Assembly: GCA_036346255.1 (NCBI GenBank)
Contig: CM070617.1
Span: 23,053,080 to 23,117,079, forward strand
Direction: 5' to 3'
DNA: 64,000 nt
Origin: Ampelocalamus luodianensis
Lineage: Eukaryota > Streptophyta > Magnoliopsida > Poales > Poaceae
Below are positions 1 through 11,457 of this stretch, piece by piece. Below the pieces are notes generated by a model that was not told the DNA's origin, searched no databases, and worked only from the letters and a program-made list of their open reading frames with translations. The translations under genes were made by a program, and so were the position numbers. Every line of letters starts with the position of its first letter. Position 1 is the stretch's first letter.

Positions 1-3000
1 ACTCTCGCTGATGATCATCACAAGTCTCCAGTACTTTCTGTACAACATAGTTACCAAACTGATCCTTCATCATGGCCTGCAAGCGGTCAAGCAAGAGAGA
101 TCAGAAAGTTGAATAGCACTTTACCAGAAGACGAATTTGTCATTTTAGGAAATAAGCTACCTGATTAGAAAACAGACAACCAAGTACATTATCTAAACTT
201 AGAAGTCGGGAAAAAATAAGACTAGACAAAAAGCACATGGTAGTCACATCTGACGCAACTTTAGATTGTAAAAGAATCTAACTTGCCCATGCTGTTTGTT
301 AAATCATTAGAATAGAGACACGTCAAGCTGCGATCCTAAATATTAGTTCCATTTTCAACAGTTCTTCAGTGTACTACTACTTTAATAAGTTTCACATGTT
401 CAAAACCAAATGGTTTTAATATGGCTTTCTAGAAAAAGCTGTATTTTCGTGATGACCACTCAGATGAAATCTTTGAAAAATTGCTGGTGTCTACAAAATT
501 CTCCTCGTGTGGGACCAGCTGCTGGCTGTTATGCTAAATCACATCGTAGTACCAAGACAAGGCAGAAATAGTTTATCTGAAAACTCGAAGTTCAACAACT
601 TCGAATGCACATTGAATTCCCCTACTGCTCTCGTTTTAAAAGGGGTACATATAATCCATAATTCTATTGAACACTAATCGAACAAACAATCATGAGGGAA
701 AACCTGGAGAGGCTCATTTTCATCAGTAGTTCCAAGCATTTCATTTATGATAACTTCCCGCTCTGTAGGTCCACCAAATGTTAAACACTTCTCAACAACG
801 TTTGAGGCAAATTTCTGTTGGCTCATGTGAATGATCTGTCCAGCTAGTTTTTCAATGATGATAGATCGTTCATGAGGCTTCCCATGCTCCAAAACATGCT
901 GCACAAGAATAAATCAGACATCATCAATAAATGATTATCTTTTAGCTTCAAAACATGCTGCACAAGAAAATCAACATGTCAAATGAAAACAATTGCTAAG
1001 GAAACACAAATATAGGACCGGCCTAGTGTACCACAACGCCTTGTTTGGATAGGTGGGGATTAGAAGGGATTGGTCGGAATTTTAGTTCCATTTCCCTGCC
1101 CATCCGAGGGGATTGGGTCTAATCCCCACCTATCCAAACAAGCCCTAAAGGAGATGGCCCATTATAAACTCAGGTAGCTCTAGGCAGAAGGTGTGTTCTG
1201 ACTTCTTAGTATGACAGGGATTATATATGTATTATATCTAGAGTAGATTGGTTACATGCTAATTTCAGTGTATATCAGTTGATTTCCGGTGAAGAGACAT
1301 CATAATTCATGAACTTCCGACGCCATACCTAAGAAACACATCCTAGTCCGCACACTTAAATCTACTCGGTAGAATTTGTCATATTAACTAAAGTTCTTAC
1401 TTGACTCCAACACATACATGTTATAGGCTTTCTTTTATTTTTAAACAAACTGCATAAATACAAGAGCAACAAATCCTATGGTAAAATTTATTCTTCTCAA
1501 ATTCATAGGACATCTTCCTACTTCAGTCCAACATGGTAGATTAATGACATATCTACTTTTTTTCCAGACTAACATGACATCTTGAACGATAGAAATGATA
1601 CATCACATAAATATTCAGTTAATCCTCATTCATGTAAATACAGAGACATGATCAGGCACAATCAGTTGTGGCTCGTGTTATATCCTACATGTACAACTTG
1701 ATCAAGACTCAAGAGCAAGCTTCACAAGAATTGGTGGTAACCTGCCGCTAATCACCACTCACCAGGTAACCAGTCAAAATGGTCAGCACAGTCAAGTTTA
1801 CTCGAGAGAAGAATTGTTTGTTCTGAATGAGTTTGGATAGCTTACATCAGGTCTAATTGATTTTTGATGTCATTTTGGACAAGTGCATAACTCAAACTGC
1901 ACTTCATCATAAATTTGTAAAATTACCGGGAAAAGTTTCAATATCATTATCTTTGTTATTTAGACAACTAATGGTTGAATTTAAGCCACACTTTGGTACC
2001 AAGTGAGTTTACATATGATCAAAAGCTGGTTCACGTCTAATTAACAGTGGCAACTAGTTAGAACTTAAAAGCCAATACAGGCCACCAGTAGAAACTAGTA
2101 CAACACCGGTTTTGCAAGCCCTGCTCAAGAACTCACTTTTTTGTGCCTTGAACAATAATAGGTCCTCACTATAGAAGCAAAACCACACATACATAATTGT
2201 GGTCAATTACCATAGAAACGATGCATATTTATTTTCATACAAGATCAATGAAGCTAAAACAAAGATGCTGAAGAAACGAACATCAGAATGTCATAGCAAG
2301 ACCAACATTACAGTGAAAAATTCAGAAGAGTTACCAAACCTGAACAACATAATTTCCATATTGGTCTTGTGCCAACATGCATACAGATTGCAATATTTCA
2401 TCCATGACTATTTGTTGTGTTTTTGGATCAGTGCAATGCTCCAGCACTCTCTGGGTAAATAAAATAAAACCGTGGGTTTAATTAAGATAAAATTAGGGAC
2501 AGAAGATTTGCGTAATTCAGAATTGAAAGGTGAACCTGTATGACCCTGCAGCCATAGGGGTGAGTGGACAATGGAACAACTTGACCATAGAATGTTGAGA
2601 TAATAAACTGGATCGAATCTTCTGGTACACATTCAATACATTTCTGGATAACATGGTTTCCATTTTGATCACGCACACATCTCATGATATGACCATCAAG
2701 CTCAGTAACCATCTTTGTCTTCTGGTCCAGATCAACCACCTCAATTGCCTTCAGTGATGTACATATGCATATGCTTGTGTCAGATAAGAACAATCCTGAG
2801 TTTTTTTATATAAAAAAAAAAAAATAGAACAATAAGAATCATGTAGTACCTTTTGGATAACTCGACACCCATACATCTGAAGACTGAGAGCTAATATATG
2901 TCCAAATAGTTGATCAGCCAACTCCCTACGTTGTGCTGCGCTCCCATGCTCAAAAAACTGGATTAAAAAAAACAGGTTTCAGTCATGACATCCTTAAGAA

Positions 3001-6000
3001 AATACACTTTAAAATATGTTAGGAGAAAGAATTGAGTGTTCCCATTCTCACAGTGAGAAGCACCAGTGTAAAAAAAGAATACCTTCTGCACCACATAGTT
3101 TCCAAATACATCGGTCATTAATGAGAGTGCATGAGGCATGATCTCCTCAAAAACCATGTTCTTTTCCTCAACTGTTGCGGTTTCAAGTTTTTGCTGTATA
3201 AAACGGCTTCCGTATTGGTCAGCACTGTGTAACCAAAGCAAACATCACCTCAAGGAATTGCAATGCATCAATAACTAAAAAAGAGATTAGTAAGCAAAAG
3301 AATCATAATTTATCTGTGAAGCATCCGTGCACAAACTAGATGCTAGATGAAATGTATGCTTGCATGAAAAGTTCAGTGCATTACAGTTGAACAAAATACC
3401 TCAGAAAAACACAAGATGCAGTTGAGCTATTCACCTTTCCTTAACATGTTAACTTGTGGAGAGAATAAAATGACAGAATGCTTTGACAGATGTTATTTAT
3501 GGATTTGTTATGATTCAAGCTCATATCAGTATTGCAAAAGTACGAAATGACCAATTATACCTGAACTCAACCACATGCCCAGCAATCTCAGCAAGCTCAA
3601 AACTTCTAGTCTTATTGCTTTTGAACTCATCCAAAAGCGAAGATGGAAAGTTCTCATTCATATAGCCACTGGGATCAGAGTTCCAGCTACCCAAGCTTCT
3701 CAAGTTAGAAGGAAACCTCAGATTCCGCTCACTCTGCCTATGTGGACTGCCAGGGCTAGATGGAGAAGCAACAGGACTGCCCAAAGGGCTTCCAGGGTAT
3801 GCCATGCCCATGCCAAAAGCCAAATTTCCATAATAACCATGATTTGAGGCTGTTGATTTACCAAGAAGTGGCATTCCATATTGCTTCTGCTGCTGAAGCA
3901 AAGCTTCAACATAAGCTTTCTGAACTGCAGTTAAATCGGCATATGAACTACCCATGAAACCTCTTTCCAAGGAAGGATCACTGCAGTTGGGTGCTCCCTG
4001 TGCTGTATATTGAGCTGCCTTCAAGTACTGGACATAATACGGATCAGAAAGAGGTGACTGAAGACCTGTGGCTGTTTGATTACTGGTTCTGCCAAGGTTA
4101 TGCACATCAGATAGACTTAAGGTAGGTGACGATAAAATATTGTTACCAAGGTTTCTCGAATCTGCCCCAAGTGAAGCTATAGCAGATGCAGCAGCAGCAC
4201 TTTCAAACAAAGGAGGCATACTACCTGAGCCCATACAGTTCATCATCATAGAGTTCAAACCAGGATTGAGTGGATATCCACCGAGCCCATAGTTCAAAAA
4301 GGCCAAATTTATACCGTCAAAATTCTGATGTTGAGCAGGAGAACCACCTGGGCTTGCATTAGAAGATGATGGAGACTTCTGATATGAACGAGCAGACAGA
4401 GTAGAAGACCTCTGCATTTCCCCTTGTCCATCTAACCGTGTGTTAGTAGAATTTCTTAAGCCTGTTAGACCAGCGACATTCTTATTAATATCAGCAAATG
4501 AAGAATTTGATGGTTGTGGCATTGATGGTACACCCAAATATTCAGCATCAGCTTCCAACATCACAGAATGCTGCTTATTATTGACTTGAGCAGCTTGCGG
4601 GTCAAGAGAAAAATTATGGTGATCACTTCTCTCTCTCTGAAACTTTGATTGACTAATGTTGTTATTATCATTCAAAGTACCACTTTTTGATAAGTTCATG
4701 CTCGATAGTGCAGCTAAAATATCATCAGGCTCAAGTGCTCTTGAGGATACGGTGTTGAATGATGATGATGACGAGCAATTCAATTTCTTCTCGTTAGAAC
4801 TAATCCTAACACCAACAGGTGGAAGGCCAGGGCTAGGAACCCTAGGGACATAATGGGGATCTGGTGTAGCATTCCTTGAATAATGGGGATCTGGTGTAGC
4901 ATTCCTTGAAACAGATGAACCCAGAACAGATGCAAAAGTTTGAGAAGCAGATGCATTAATACTGGGAAGACCACTGACATTCTGCCTATTTCCAACGGAG
5001 CGCTGTGCATCCAAAGTATCATTATGCGTGGAGTATTGGTTCTCAGCAGAATTCAGTGGTTCCTGGTTGTCAAGAAAAGAATTGCAACTGGCTGCACGAG
5101 AGGGATGCTCTGAAGTAGGTGTCCTGCGCCCAAGGTTGTCCTGAAATAAGCCAAAGTAAACTAAATAAATTGTCCAGGTGATAAAACCGTAGAACGGCAC
5201 AGGTAATTGATAAATTAAGCTATCAAAAAGATGGAAATTGCTGCTCATGTTACATGGAAATTGCTGCTCATGTTACAAGGATAAATTAATAAAAGTATAC
5301 ACGGTGAGCATGTACGCTGTTTAAATACCAAGCAAGAAACAAGAGCTCACTTACAAAGAAAAATAGAAAATGGATAGCAATTGAGTTGAAGCAAATATTG
5401 TAAGGGGACACACACACACACATGTGGAGTAACAGAAAAGGAAATAAAAGATTGTGTAGAACTGATTCTAAGAATCAAAACAGCGAAATAATCAAGAGCA
5501 CTTTTCAACTTCCTGAACTGCCAACCCTGTTTGAACATTCATTCAATGCAGCCATTAACCTAACTGCCTATCTAACTCAGTGTTGCAACTGTTAAACCTA
5601 TTCAATGCATGCTTTATTCCAAGGAAATACCAATTTTTCTCTAAGACAATTGAAGAAAAATAAAGTGAAGAATATTAGAACCTGTGACAGATCAAAGCCA
5701 ATTGATGGCTCCAACACACAATTTGTTAAAGTCCAAGAGAAGCAGAATACCAAACTAGAACAAGCCATTTCTCCTTGCACTACACTAGTGATACAAAAAA
5801 AAATTGTGCCAATATTAGGTAGAAAACCTTCTTGATAGTTGATTCGTGGAGAAAATACCCTACTTTACAAGTGCGCACATCTCAAAGATATGCTTTATCG
5901 GGTGCAGAATTTCACGAGACAATGTGTTAAAGACATACTACAACAACACACAACCAAATCTCACATGATTGTGCAAACCGCAAAACCACACCAATGTTGT

Positions 6001-7074
6001 CAAATACTTTCAGGATTGCCATTATAGGATTTGTAACACCTGGCTTGACGTTCATCCAGCACATCCATTCGCAGGTGCCCAAGCTTGGGCTGGAAAGAAA
6101 TTCAAAACTTCTTGCGAGACAACCGCACCCCAATTTATCACTTGCTTATTCAACCAAAGGGAGGGGATCCATATCCCAGAAGCAATATACAATATCAAGC
6201 AACATATCGCAAAAACTTATCAATGATAATCCAAACTGTATGTTCAAATGTTGATTAAATTGCAGATTCCTAGATAAGCCAGAAAAATCAAGATGCATAT
6301 GAACACTACCACCATACAATAAATATAATTAGCTCAGAGTAGCTGCATCCTGCAAAGAATAACCCACCGGATAGCAACTAATAAATCTCAATTAAGAGAG
6401 AAAAATAGCAATTTGCAACGGCAATTGAGACTAACCTGAAGGATATCAGCAAAGCTGCGCTGCCGCCCGAGTGATAAACCAATGAGCCCATCCGCTCCTC
6501 CATCCACCCACTCTGCAGCACCAGCTACACCCTTCTTTGCATCATCCTCCAGATCAAAACCAGGATTCTGCGGGAACAGCAACCTCCCCACAGCCGTCCC
6601 TTGTCCAGCCTCCTCCTGTGCCACCTTCCTCCGGTCCCCAATCCCCCCGACCACCCCCGCTTTCAGCCGCTGTGTTGACCGCCAGTCCTCCTTGGATAGC
6701 ACCGGCGGTGGCAGCCTTGGGTTTAGATTGCCATGCGAGTAGTAGTAGGACAGGTAGGCTGGGTCGGCCCGGAGCTCATCCTCTGAGAGGAGTCCACCAT
6801 GCCCGTTCAACGCCTCAGCATCGGGAATCTCGGCAGCAGTCACGGTCGCCTCCCCACCGCCGCGGAGCAGCCCGCCGATGGCATTCAGCGAACCCTCTAT
6901 AGTCGGCGGCGCGGACCCGCTCCGGAATATGCTGAGCTCCCGCTCCCTCTCGCCAGCGTCCTCCCCTCGCAGACGCGCGCCACCGGCACCGGCACCAAGC
7001 AGCGCGTCAAGCTCGTCCTCCCCTCCCACGCCGCCCATCTCCCCACGCATCGCCACATCGCTCGCGCTGATCAT
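1..7074 (-). CDS. PUM: Pumilio-family RNA-binding protein, 3' end beyond window
   Basis: PUF proteins bind UGUA-containing sites in mRNA 3' UTRs and repress translation or promote decay, mainly in the cytoplasm. Eight coding exons join in frame with GT-AG introns: 7074-6436, 5140-3561, 3224-3083, 2957-2850, 2748-2536, 2450-2340, 898-704 and 76 to below 1. They give about 1021 residues so far. The N-terminal 730 residues are low-complexity, Ser/Asn/Gly-rich, with the plant Pumilio motif SFADILQ-DNLGRRTP across the first junction. Pumilio repeats begin near residue 734. The five-residue base-contact motifs, in order, are SRFIQ, NYVVQ, CRVIQ, NHVIQ, CRVIQ, NYVVQ, SNVVE and NYVVQ, which is the classical eight-repeat code. 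The C-terminal tail lies outside the window. I chose the Met at 7074 because a likely 3' splice site sits just upstream; Met at 7050 is an alternative. A 10-residue tandem duplication lies in exon 2. Family assignment is secure; exon ends rest on splice motifs and reading frame. Confidence 0.93.
1040..1142. mobile_element. Small MITE-like inverted-repeat element in a Pumilio intron
   Basis: The left end reads CTTGTTTGGATAGGTGGGGA and its exact reverse complement closes the right end at 1142. The perfect terminal repeats of about 23 bp enclose a short AT-rich core, total about 103 bp. It lies in the 1.4-kb intron between the sixth and seventh Pumilio coding exons. No clear target duplication was found, so the superfamily is open. 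Confidence 0.75.
4851..4910 (-). repeat. Perfect 30-bp in-frame tandem duplication in Pumilio exon 2
   Basis: Positions 4851-4880 and 4881-4910 are identical. On the coding strand each copy encodes SRNATPDPHY, so the protein carries this decapeptide twice (about residues 291-310) ahead of VPRVPSPG. The reading frame is kept. The segment lies in the unstructured N-terminal half, not in the Pumilio repeats. Confidence 0.95.
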
Positions 7075-7545
7075 TCCACCAACCCTAGAACAGAAACCAT
7101 CAAAATCACACAAAATGAACACACCGAATCTCCAAATGGAAAGCTCATATAAAAGCCGCACCCCCAGTTACCCTTGCGGCGAAAAGGAGCAGCTGTCTCC
7201 GCACGACCCAAGCCCACGTCAAGCAGCACGAGCGGCCGCAGTTCAATCATGAAACCTGCAGCTCTCGCGATCCCCGGGCCAAAATACCACCGAATCGCGC
7301 GTCGCGAGCCCGATCGGGACAGTGGCCGCCATTTCAGCTCGGATTTTTTGGGGGATTACGAGAGATCGGGCCAGGAAGGCGCGATTTCGGAGTGTCCAGG
7401 CTCAGATTGGGCTCCGATCGGCCGGCGATTTCGCCATTTCGGGGTACCAAAAGCTTCGAGACGCTTGGAGAAGGGGAGGGGGAGGGGAGAGAGAGCACAC
7501 AGTAAGCAGCAGTGAGGAAGGGAGCCCGAGGAAGGAGACGGCGGA
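7075..7545 (-). other. Probable 5' leader and promoter-proximal region of the Pumilio gene, with a short intron
   Basis: Reading the minus strand, a donor-like GTAACT starts at 7171 and a pyrimidine-rich acceptor ending TTCTAG lies at 7085. This suggests an 87-bp intron in the 5' leader, leaving only about 10 leader bases before the ATG at 7074. The outer leader is GC-rich with purine/pyrimidine runs (7450-7550), as often seen in grass leaders. The transcription start is not determinable from sequence alone, and the outer limit given is a guess. An open frame through the putative intron (ATG at 7161) would add 29 residues if unspliced. Confidence 0.5.
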
Positions 7546-9035
7546 GTGATAAGCACGAGCTCCCGGGGCACCCCATCCGTCAGATCTCCGCACTGACGGT
7601 TGAGATCTCCCCCACCGCAAGAACCCCTAGGGTTTATAACTTTTATTGCGGGCGTTGGCGCAGGAGTTACTCCTCTCTGATCCGTGGGCCCGGAGCCTGT
7701 ACTGGATTTACTCGTATTTAGTGAAGGGATTAAGTGGTAAGTACGACTTTTTTCCCGCTGGGCACAGGTGTTAAACTTTTTGATAGGAGTATAGAGGCGG
7801 GAGTCGTGCCTGGCACAACGGGCGGCGGGCCACTGCTGCCGGCAGGTGAGTTTTTCGGGTCGTATCGCGCTAACACAGGCACCTATCGGCGAGACCCGGC
7901 ATAGCATATTGGCTCATCGTGTCACTGTCAGGCCGTGCTGGCACAGGTATGACATAAGGCAGCTGTAGCGCAGGCGCGGAGGAAGCGGCACGATGCAGAG
8001 GAGACCGCCGCGGATCCTTGTTCTCCTCGCCACCGCCTTCTTGTCGTCGCGAGCCCGCGACGCCGCTGCTGGGGCCTCCTCCTCCTTGTCACCACGAGCT
8101 CGCAACGCCGCCGCCGGGGCCTCCTCCTCCTTCTCTCGGTCTCGCTGCATGGGATTGGGGATTGGAGTCTTGGGGATGCCCGGAGGCCGGAGCTGGTTAG
8201 GGTTGGAGGGGGTTGGAAGAAGGAGGTGGCGAGTTGGGGCCTTGCTACCTTGGGCAGCTAGGCTGAAGAGAAGAGGAAATGAGGAATGAAGTGGAGTCAT
8301 GGTCCATGGAGGATTGCGAATTTGCGATTTGGGGAAGAACCAAAGAAAGCATCGAAGAAGAAGAGAGAGAGAGAGTAGCCTGCGCCCTGCGGCACAGCGG
8401 TAGTGACTCACTGGATGGACCAATGGACTATGGAATGGCGACATGGAGTGAGGGGGAGGGGATACGTGTGGTGACCAGCGATGCAGCGAAAAGAAATGGA
8501 AAAGAGGGGGGAAAAGATGATGAAAAGAGAAGAGGAAAAGGGGAATAGAAGAAAAGGAATGAAAAGAAAGAAAGAAAGGGAAAAAGAAAAGAAAATATTG
8601 CAGCATATACAGTTTTGATATATTAATTGCCCCTTGAACATTACCACAATCACAATTGAATTCTACAAGTAGTTGTTTACTAGAGATAAAAAGAATGAAA
8701 ATTTTGCAAGTAGCATGTACAGTTTTGATATATTAATTATTTCTTTTTGTGAAACTATAATTATGTAAAATTATGACCAATTAAAAATTAGGGGGAAGGT
8801 GAAATTTCATTAATATTTTACACACATATTATTATTGCCTCATTAAAAACCTTACGCCTAGTGTGGGGTTTCCCCGGTAAGGAAAAGAGTACAGTGACTA
8901 CATTCATGCATACATGTCGGCTACTCGACATTGATATCAACTAACACCTCTACGATCTCAGGATCCTCTAGTAGATGCTGATGTCGTTCTTTTGCCAATT
9001 CTCAGTCCTTGATGCAGGTTATTGCCTCCACCATC
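7546..9035. other. Intergenic DNA with GC-rich and purine-rich stretches
   Basis: No gene can be supported. 7790-8200 is GC-rich with GGCACAGG/CCGTGCTGGCAC-like words common at ends of grass hAT-type repeats. 8487-8597 is almost entirely purine on the plus strand and makes a Phe/Ser-rich spurious frame on the minus strand. 8600-8830 is AT-rich. 8830-8900 resembles the 3' flank of degenerate transposons. Confidence 0.6.
8487..8597. repeat. About 110-bp polypurine tract
   Basis: The plus strand is nearly all A and G here, built from GAAAAGA, GGAAAAG and AAAGAAAG words, with only a few pyrimidines. It is a simple-sequence tract of a type that can form triplex or unusual helical structure. No gene uses it. 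Confidence 0.85.
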
Positions 9036-11091
9036 TTAGGTGTGAGGGATAACCTTATTTTTTTCAATTATTCTTCCTACCATATTGAATGTCGCTTCCA
9101 AAGAGACTGAGGACACCGGAACAAGTAGAACATCTCGTGCGAAATGGCACAGCACAGAGAATATCCGCTTATTGTTCTTCCACCAATCGAGCAAGTCTAA
9201 CTTACCTCCGTCGGAAAGATCAAGATCGATGTTTGCAAAATCATACTCCAAGTAGTGGTTCAGCTCTGAGGTAGAACTCCACTTAGGGGCGCCTGAGACA
9301 GAGAGGGTGAAAAACTAGACTTGCCCTTCAACTTCTTCCACAAAGTGTGATGTAAGCTTGTCTTGGCTGGATGAGTCTGTTGTGAGGCCTCTGATCTCGT
9401 GTTGCTACCAAGCTTGTCATGGTACAAGCGGAAAATACGAACAAATTCCTTTTTGGCATGTTCAAAAGCTTCAAAAAAATCAAGGCCAAGGCACTCACCT
9501 ATTCACTCCATAACCATCTGCAAACTTACTAATTTTTTGTAGGGTCCAAAATGATACCAAAGTAATATAGGTTTGAAATAGATCCAAAATATTTAACAAA
9601 TTTTTCTTCCATTGCTGCAACAACATGACCTAAAAAGGGATGTCACCTAGATTTAGCAAACTTGTCTGCAATTAGACTAATAAAATATATAACTAAGTAA
9701 GAGGTGGGGTAGTAAATACTAGATAGAGTCTTAGTTGCTTTGTAGAAATGTTTCAAAAACTCTAAAAAATGACTAACAATTTTCCAATCTGAGTTACCAA
9801 CTATCAACTTATCTGAGTTAGTATTGACAAAGACAGATATAATATGTTCATACCCTTATACCTTCTTCAGCATGATGTACGTCGAGTTCTATCTCACCTT
9901 TATGTCAAGAACGAATTTTCTTGGGGTCTTGTCGTTGGGTACGCAATACTCCGTGAATTGGGCTGCCACCACCGTTGAACTTGAGATAAAACGAAGGGTA
10001 TCGCGGATATTGTTCAAATAAAGATCAATCACCTCCATACCATATCGCACAATGAGATTGAGGATATGACATGCGCATCTCTGGTGGAGAACATATCCAC
10101 CGATATATATCTGCAGCCTTAGTGTGAGGATGTTCATAGCCGTCATATTCGTCGATGCGTTTTCAAGAGTTATAGAAACAATCCTATTTCCTATTTGAAA
10201 ATCCTCAATTACCCCTAGTATGAGCTCAATAATGGCATCTCCCGTGTGTGATTCATTAATTAACTTAAACCATGTGACTCTCTTATTTAGCTTATACTCA
10301 TTATCTAAATAATTGGCTACAACACTAAGGTAGGTAGTTCTCTGGTGTGATGATATCCAAATATCCGAAGTTAAAGTAAAAGAGTACCGAACTTTTAGAA
10401 AATTTTATTTTAGTGCTACTAGCTATCTACTATACATCCCTAAAATATCATATGATGTCATTCTCCTACTAACATATTGGTACTGTGGACAAAGATCGCA
10501 CTGGATCATTCTTTCAAATAAGAGACCTTCACCCATCCTAATCGGTTTATCATCGGAAACAATGTATCTAGCAATTTCCTCACGGGAATTATGAGGGTTG
10601 TATACCCAAATACTTACAGAGCCATTAGCCTCGAAGTTGAGCTGCGTCTGGACTCCTCCACCCCACGTGTGCGCCCCCATCTTTTTCAAGCATGCTTTGT
10701 AGTTCCGGTTCAAGTGCTCTGTCCCTCTACCTGTACGAGCAGTTAATTGAGCTTTGCGGTAATTACAAATTACAATCTCTACCATTTGGTCGTCTTGAAT
10801 TTTCTCACTCCAGGTCATGTGCTTCTAGCACTCTGTCCTTCACTCAGCACTGTTAGTGTCGGGCGCGGACCCACCAATATTGCCATCCGTGGATGGGGTA
10901 CCGAAGTCTGGCATCTCCATCGGGTCCAGACCGTGTTGGTACTCCTCGTATCCCTCTGTATCGTTCATATGACGGTCATCCATGTCATAGTCTCCCATGC
11001 CTGGGAGAGCTGATGAGCATCGATAGGAGAGGCGGCAGGAGATTGAGCGGCGGGAGACTGAGTGTCTCCCTCTCCCCGCTGGTGCTTTCAT
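9036..11091 (-). pseudogene. Broken hAT transposase (BED zinc finger, RICESLEEPER-like)
   Basis: Domesticated and active hAT transposases share an N-terminal BED finger, a catalytic core and a C-terminal dimerisation domain. All three are recognisable here in separate frames. 10818-10423 reads as a BED-like segment and hAT N-terminal core, with CNYRKAQL and GEGLLFERMIQ. 10146-9889 has the core motif CACHILNLIV. Around 9620-9540 the words KYFGSISNLYY and ILDPTKN occur. 9251-9036 is the dimerisation domain, with LDLLDWWKNN, FARDVLLVPVSSVSLEATF and GRIIEKN. Frameshifts and stops separate these blocks, and the acidic leader at 10998-10840 ends at a stop before the BED part. No full reading frame survives and the terminal inverted repeats were not located. 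The finger's metal ligands look incomplete. Confidence 0.8.
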
Positions 11092-11337
11092 GCTAGACCC
11101 CTCAATAGCATAGCACTACCGAGCTCCGTCGTCTTCATGCTTTGACTCCTTGGTAGCATGCTTTCTATTGTACAGAGCACTAGAGCAAAGAGAGAATCGA
11201 ATAATGGGATATGTGCTTCGCACGATGGTGAATAAATGAGCAAAAGACAATCATTAGAGCAAAAGACAAGTTGAGCTTCGGTGGTGAAGAAATGAGCTGC
11301 AAACATTCGTTTTTATAGGCACCGAGAGTCGGAGAGA

Positions 11338-11457
11338 AAGAATCTTGCGTAGAGCCATTGTCTTGCTCGTTGCCTTCTCTCTCTCTTTATCTCTGCTCCG
11401 TCTTGTCACCGGAAAGAATCTCGCGTAGAGTTGTTGTCTTGCCCGTTGCCTCTCTTC
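11338..11457. repeat. Diverged direct repeat, about 40 bp at 73-bp spacing
   Basis: A segment beginning AAAGAATCTTGCGTAGAG at about 11338 recurs with a few changes at about 11411, in both cases running into a CTTGC(T/C)CGTTGCC block followed by pyrimidines. It lies upstream of the hAT remnant. No coding role is seen. Confidence 0.7.

Noticed and set aside
6482..7252. Plus-strand frames of 86-124 codons opposite Pumilio exon 1
   Set aside because: They are Pro/Ser/Arg-rich shadows of a GC-rich exon with no recognisable domain.
7914..8606. 230-codon minus-strand frame
   Set aside because: The N-terminal part is the complement of the polypurine tract (Phe/Ser/Leu runs) and the rest is Ala/Arg low complexity; no domain.
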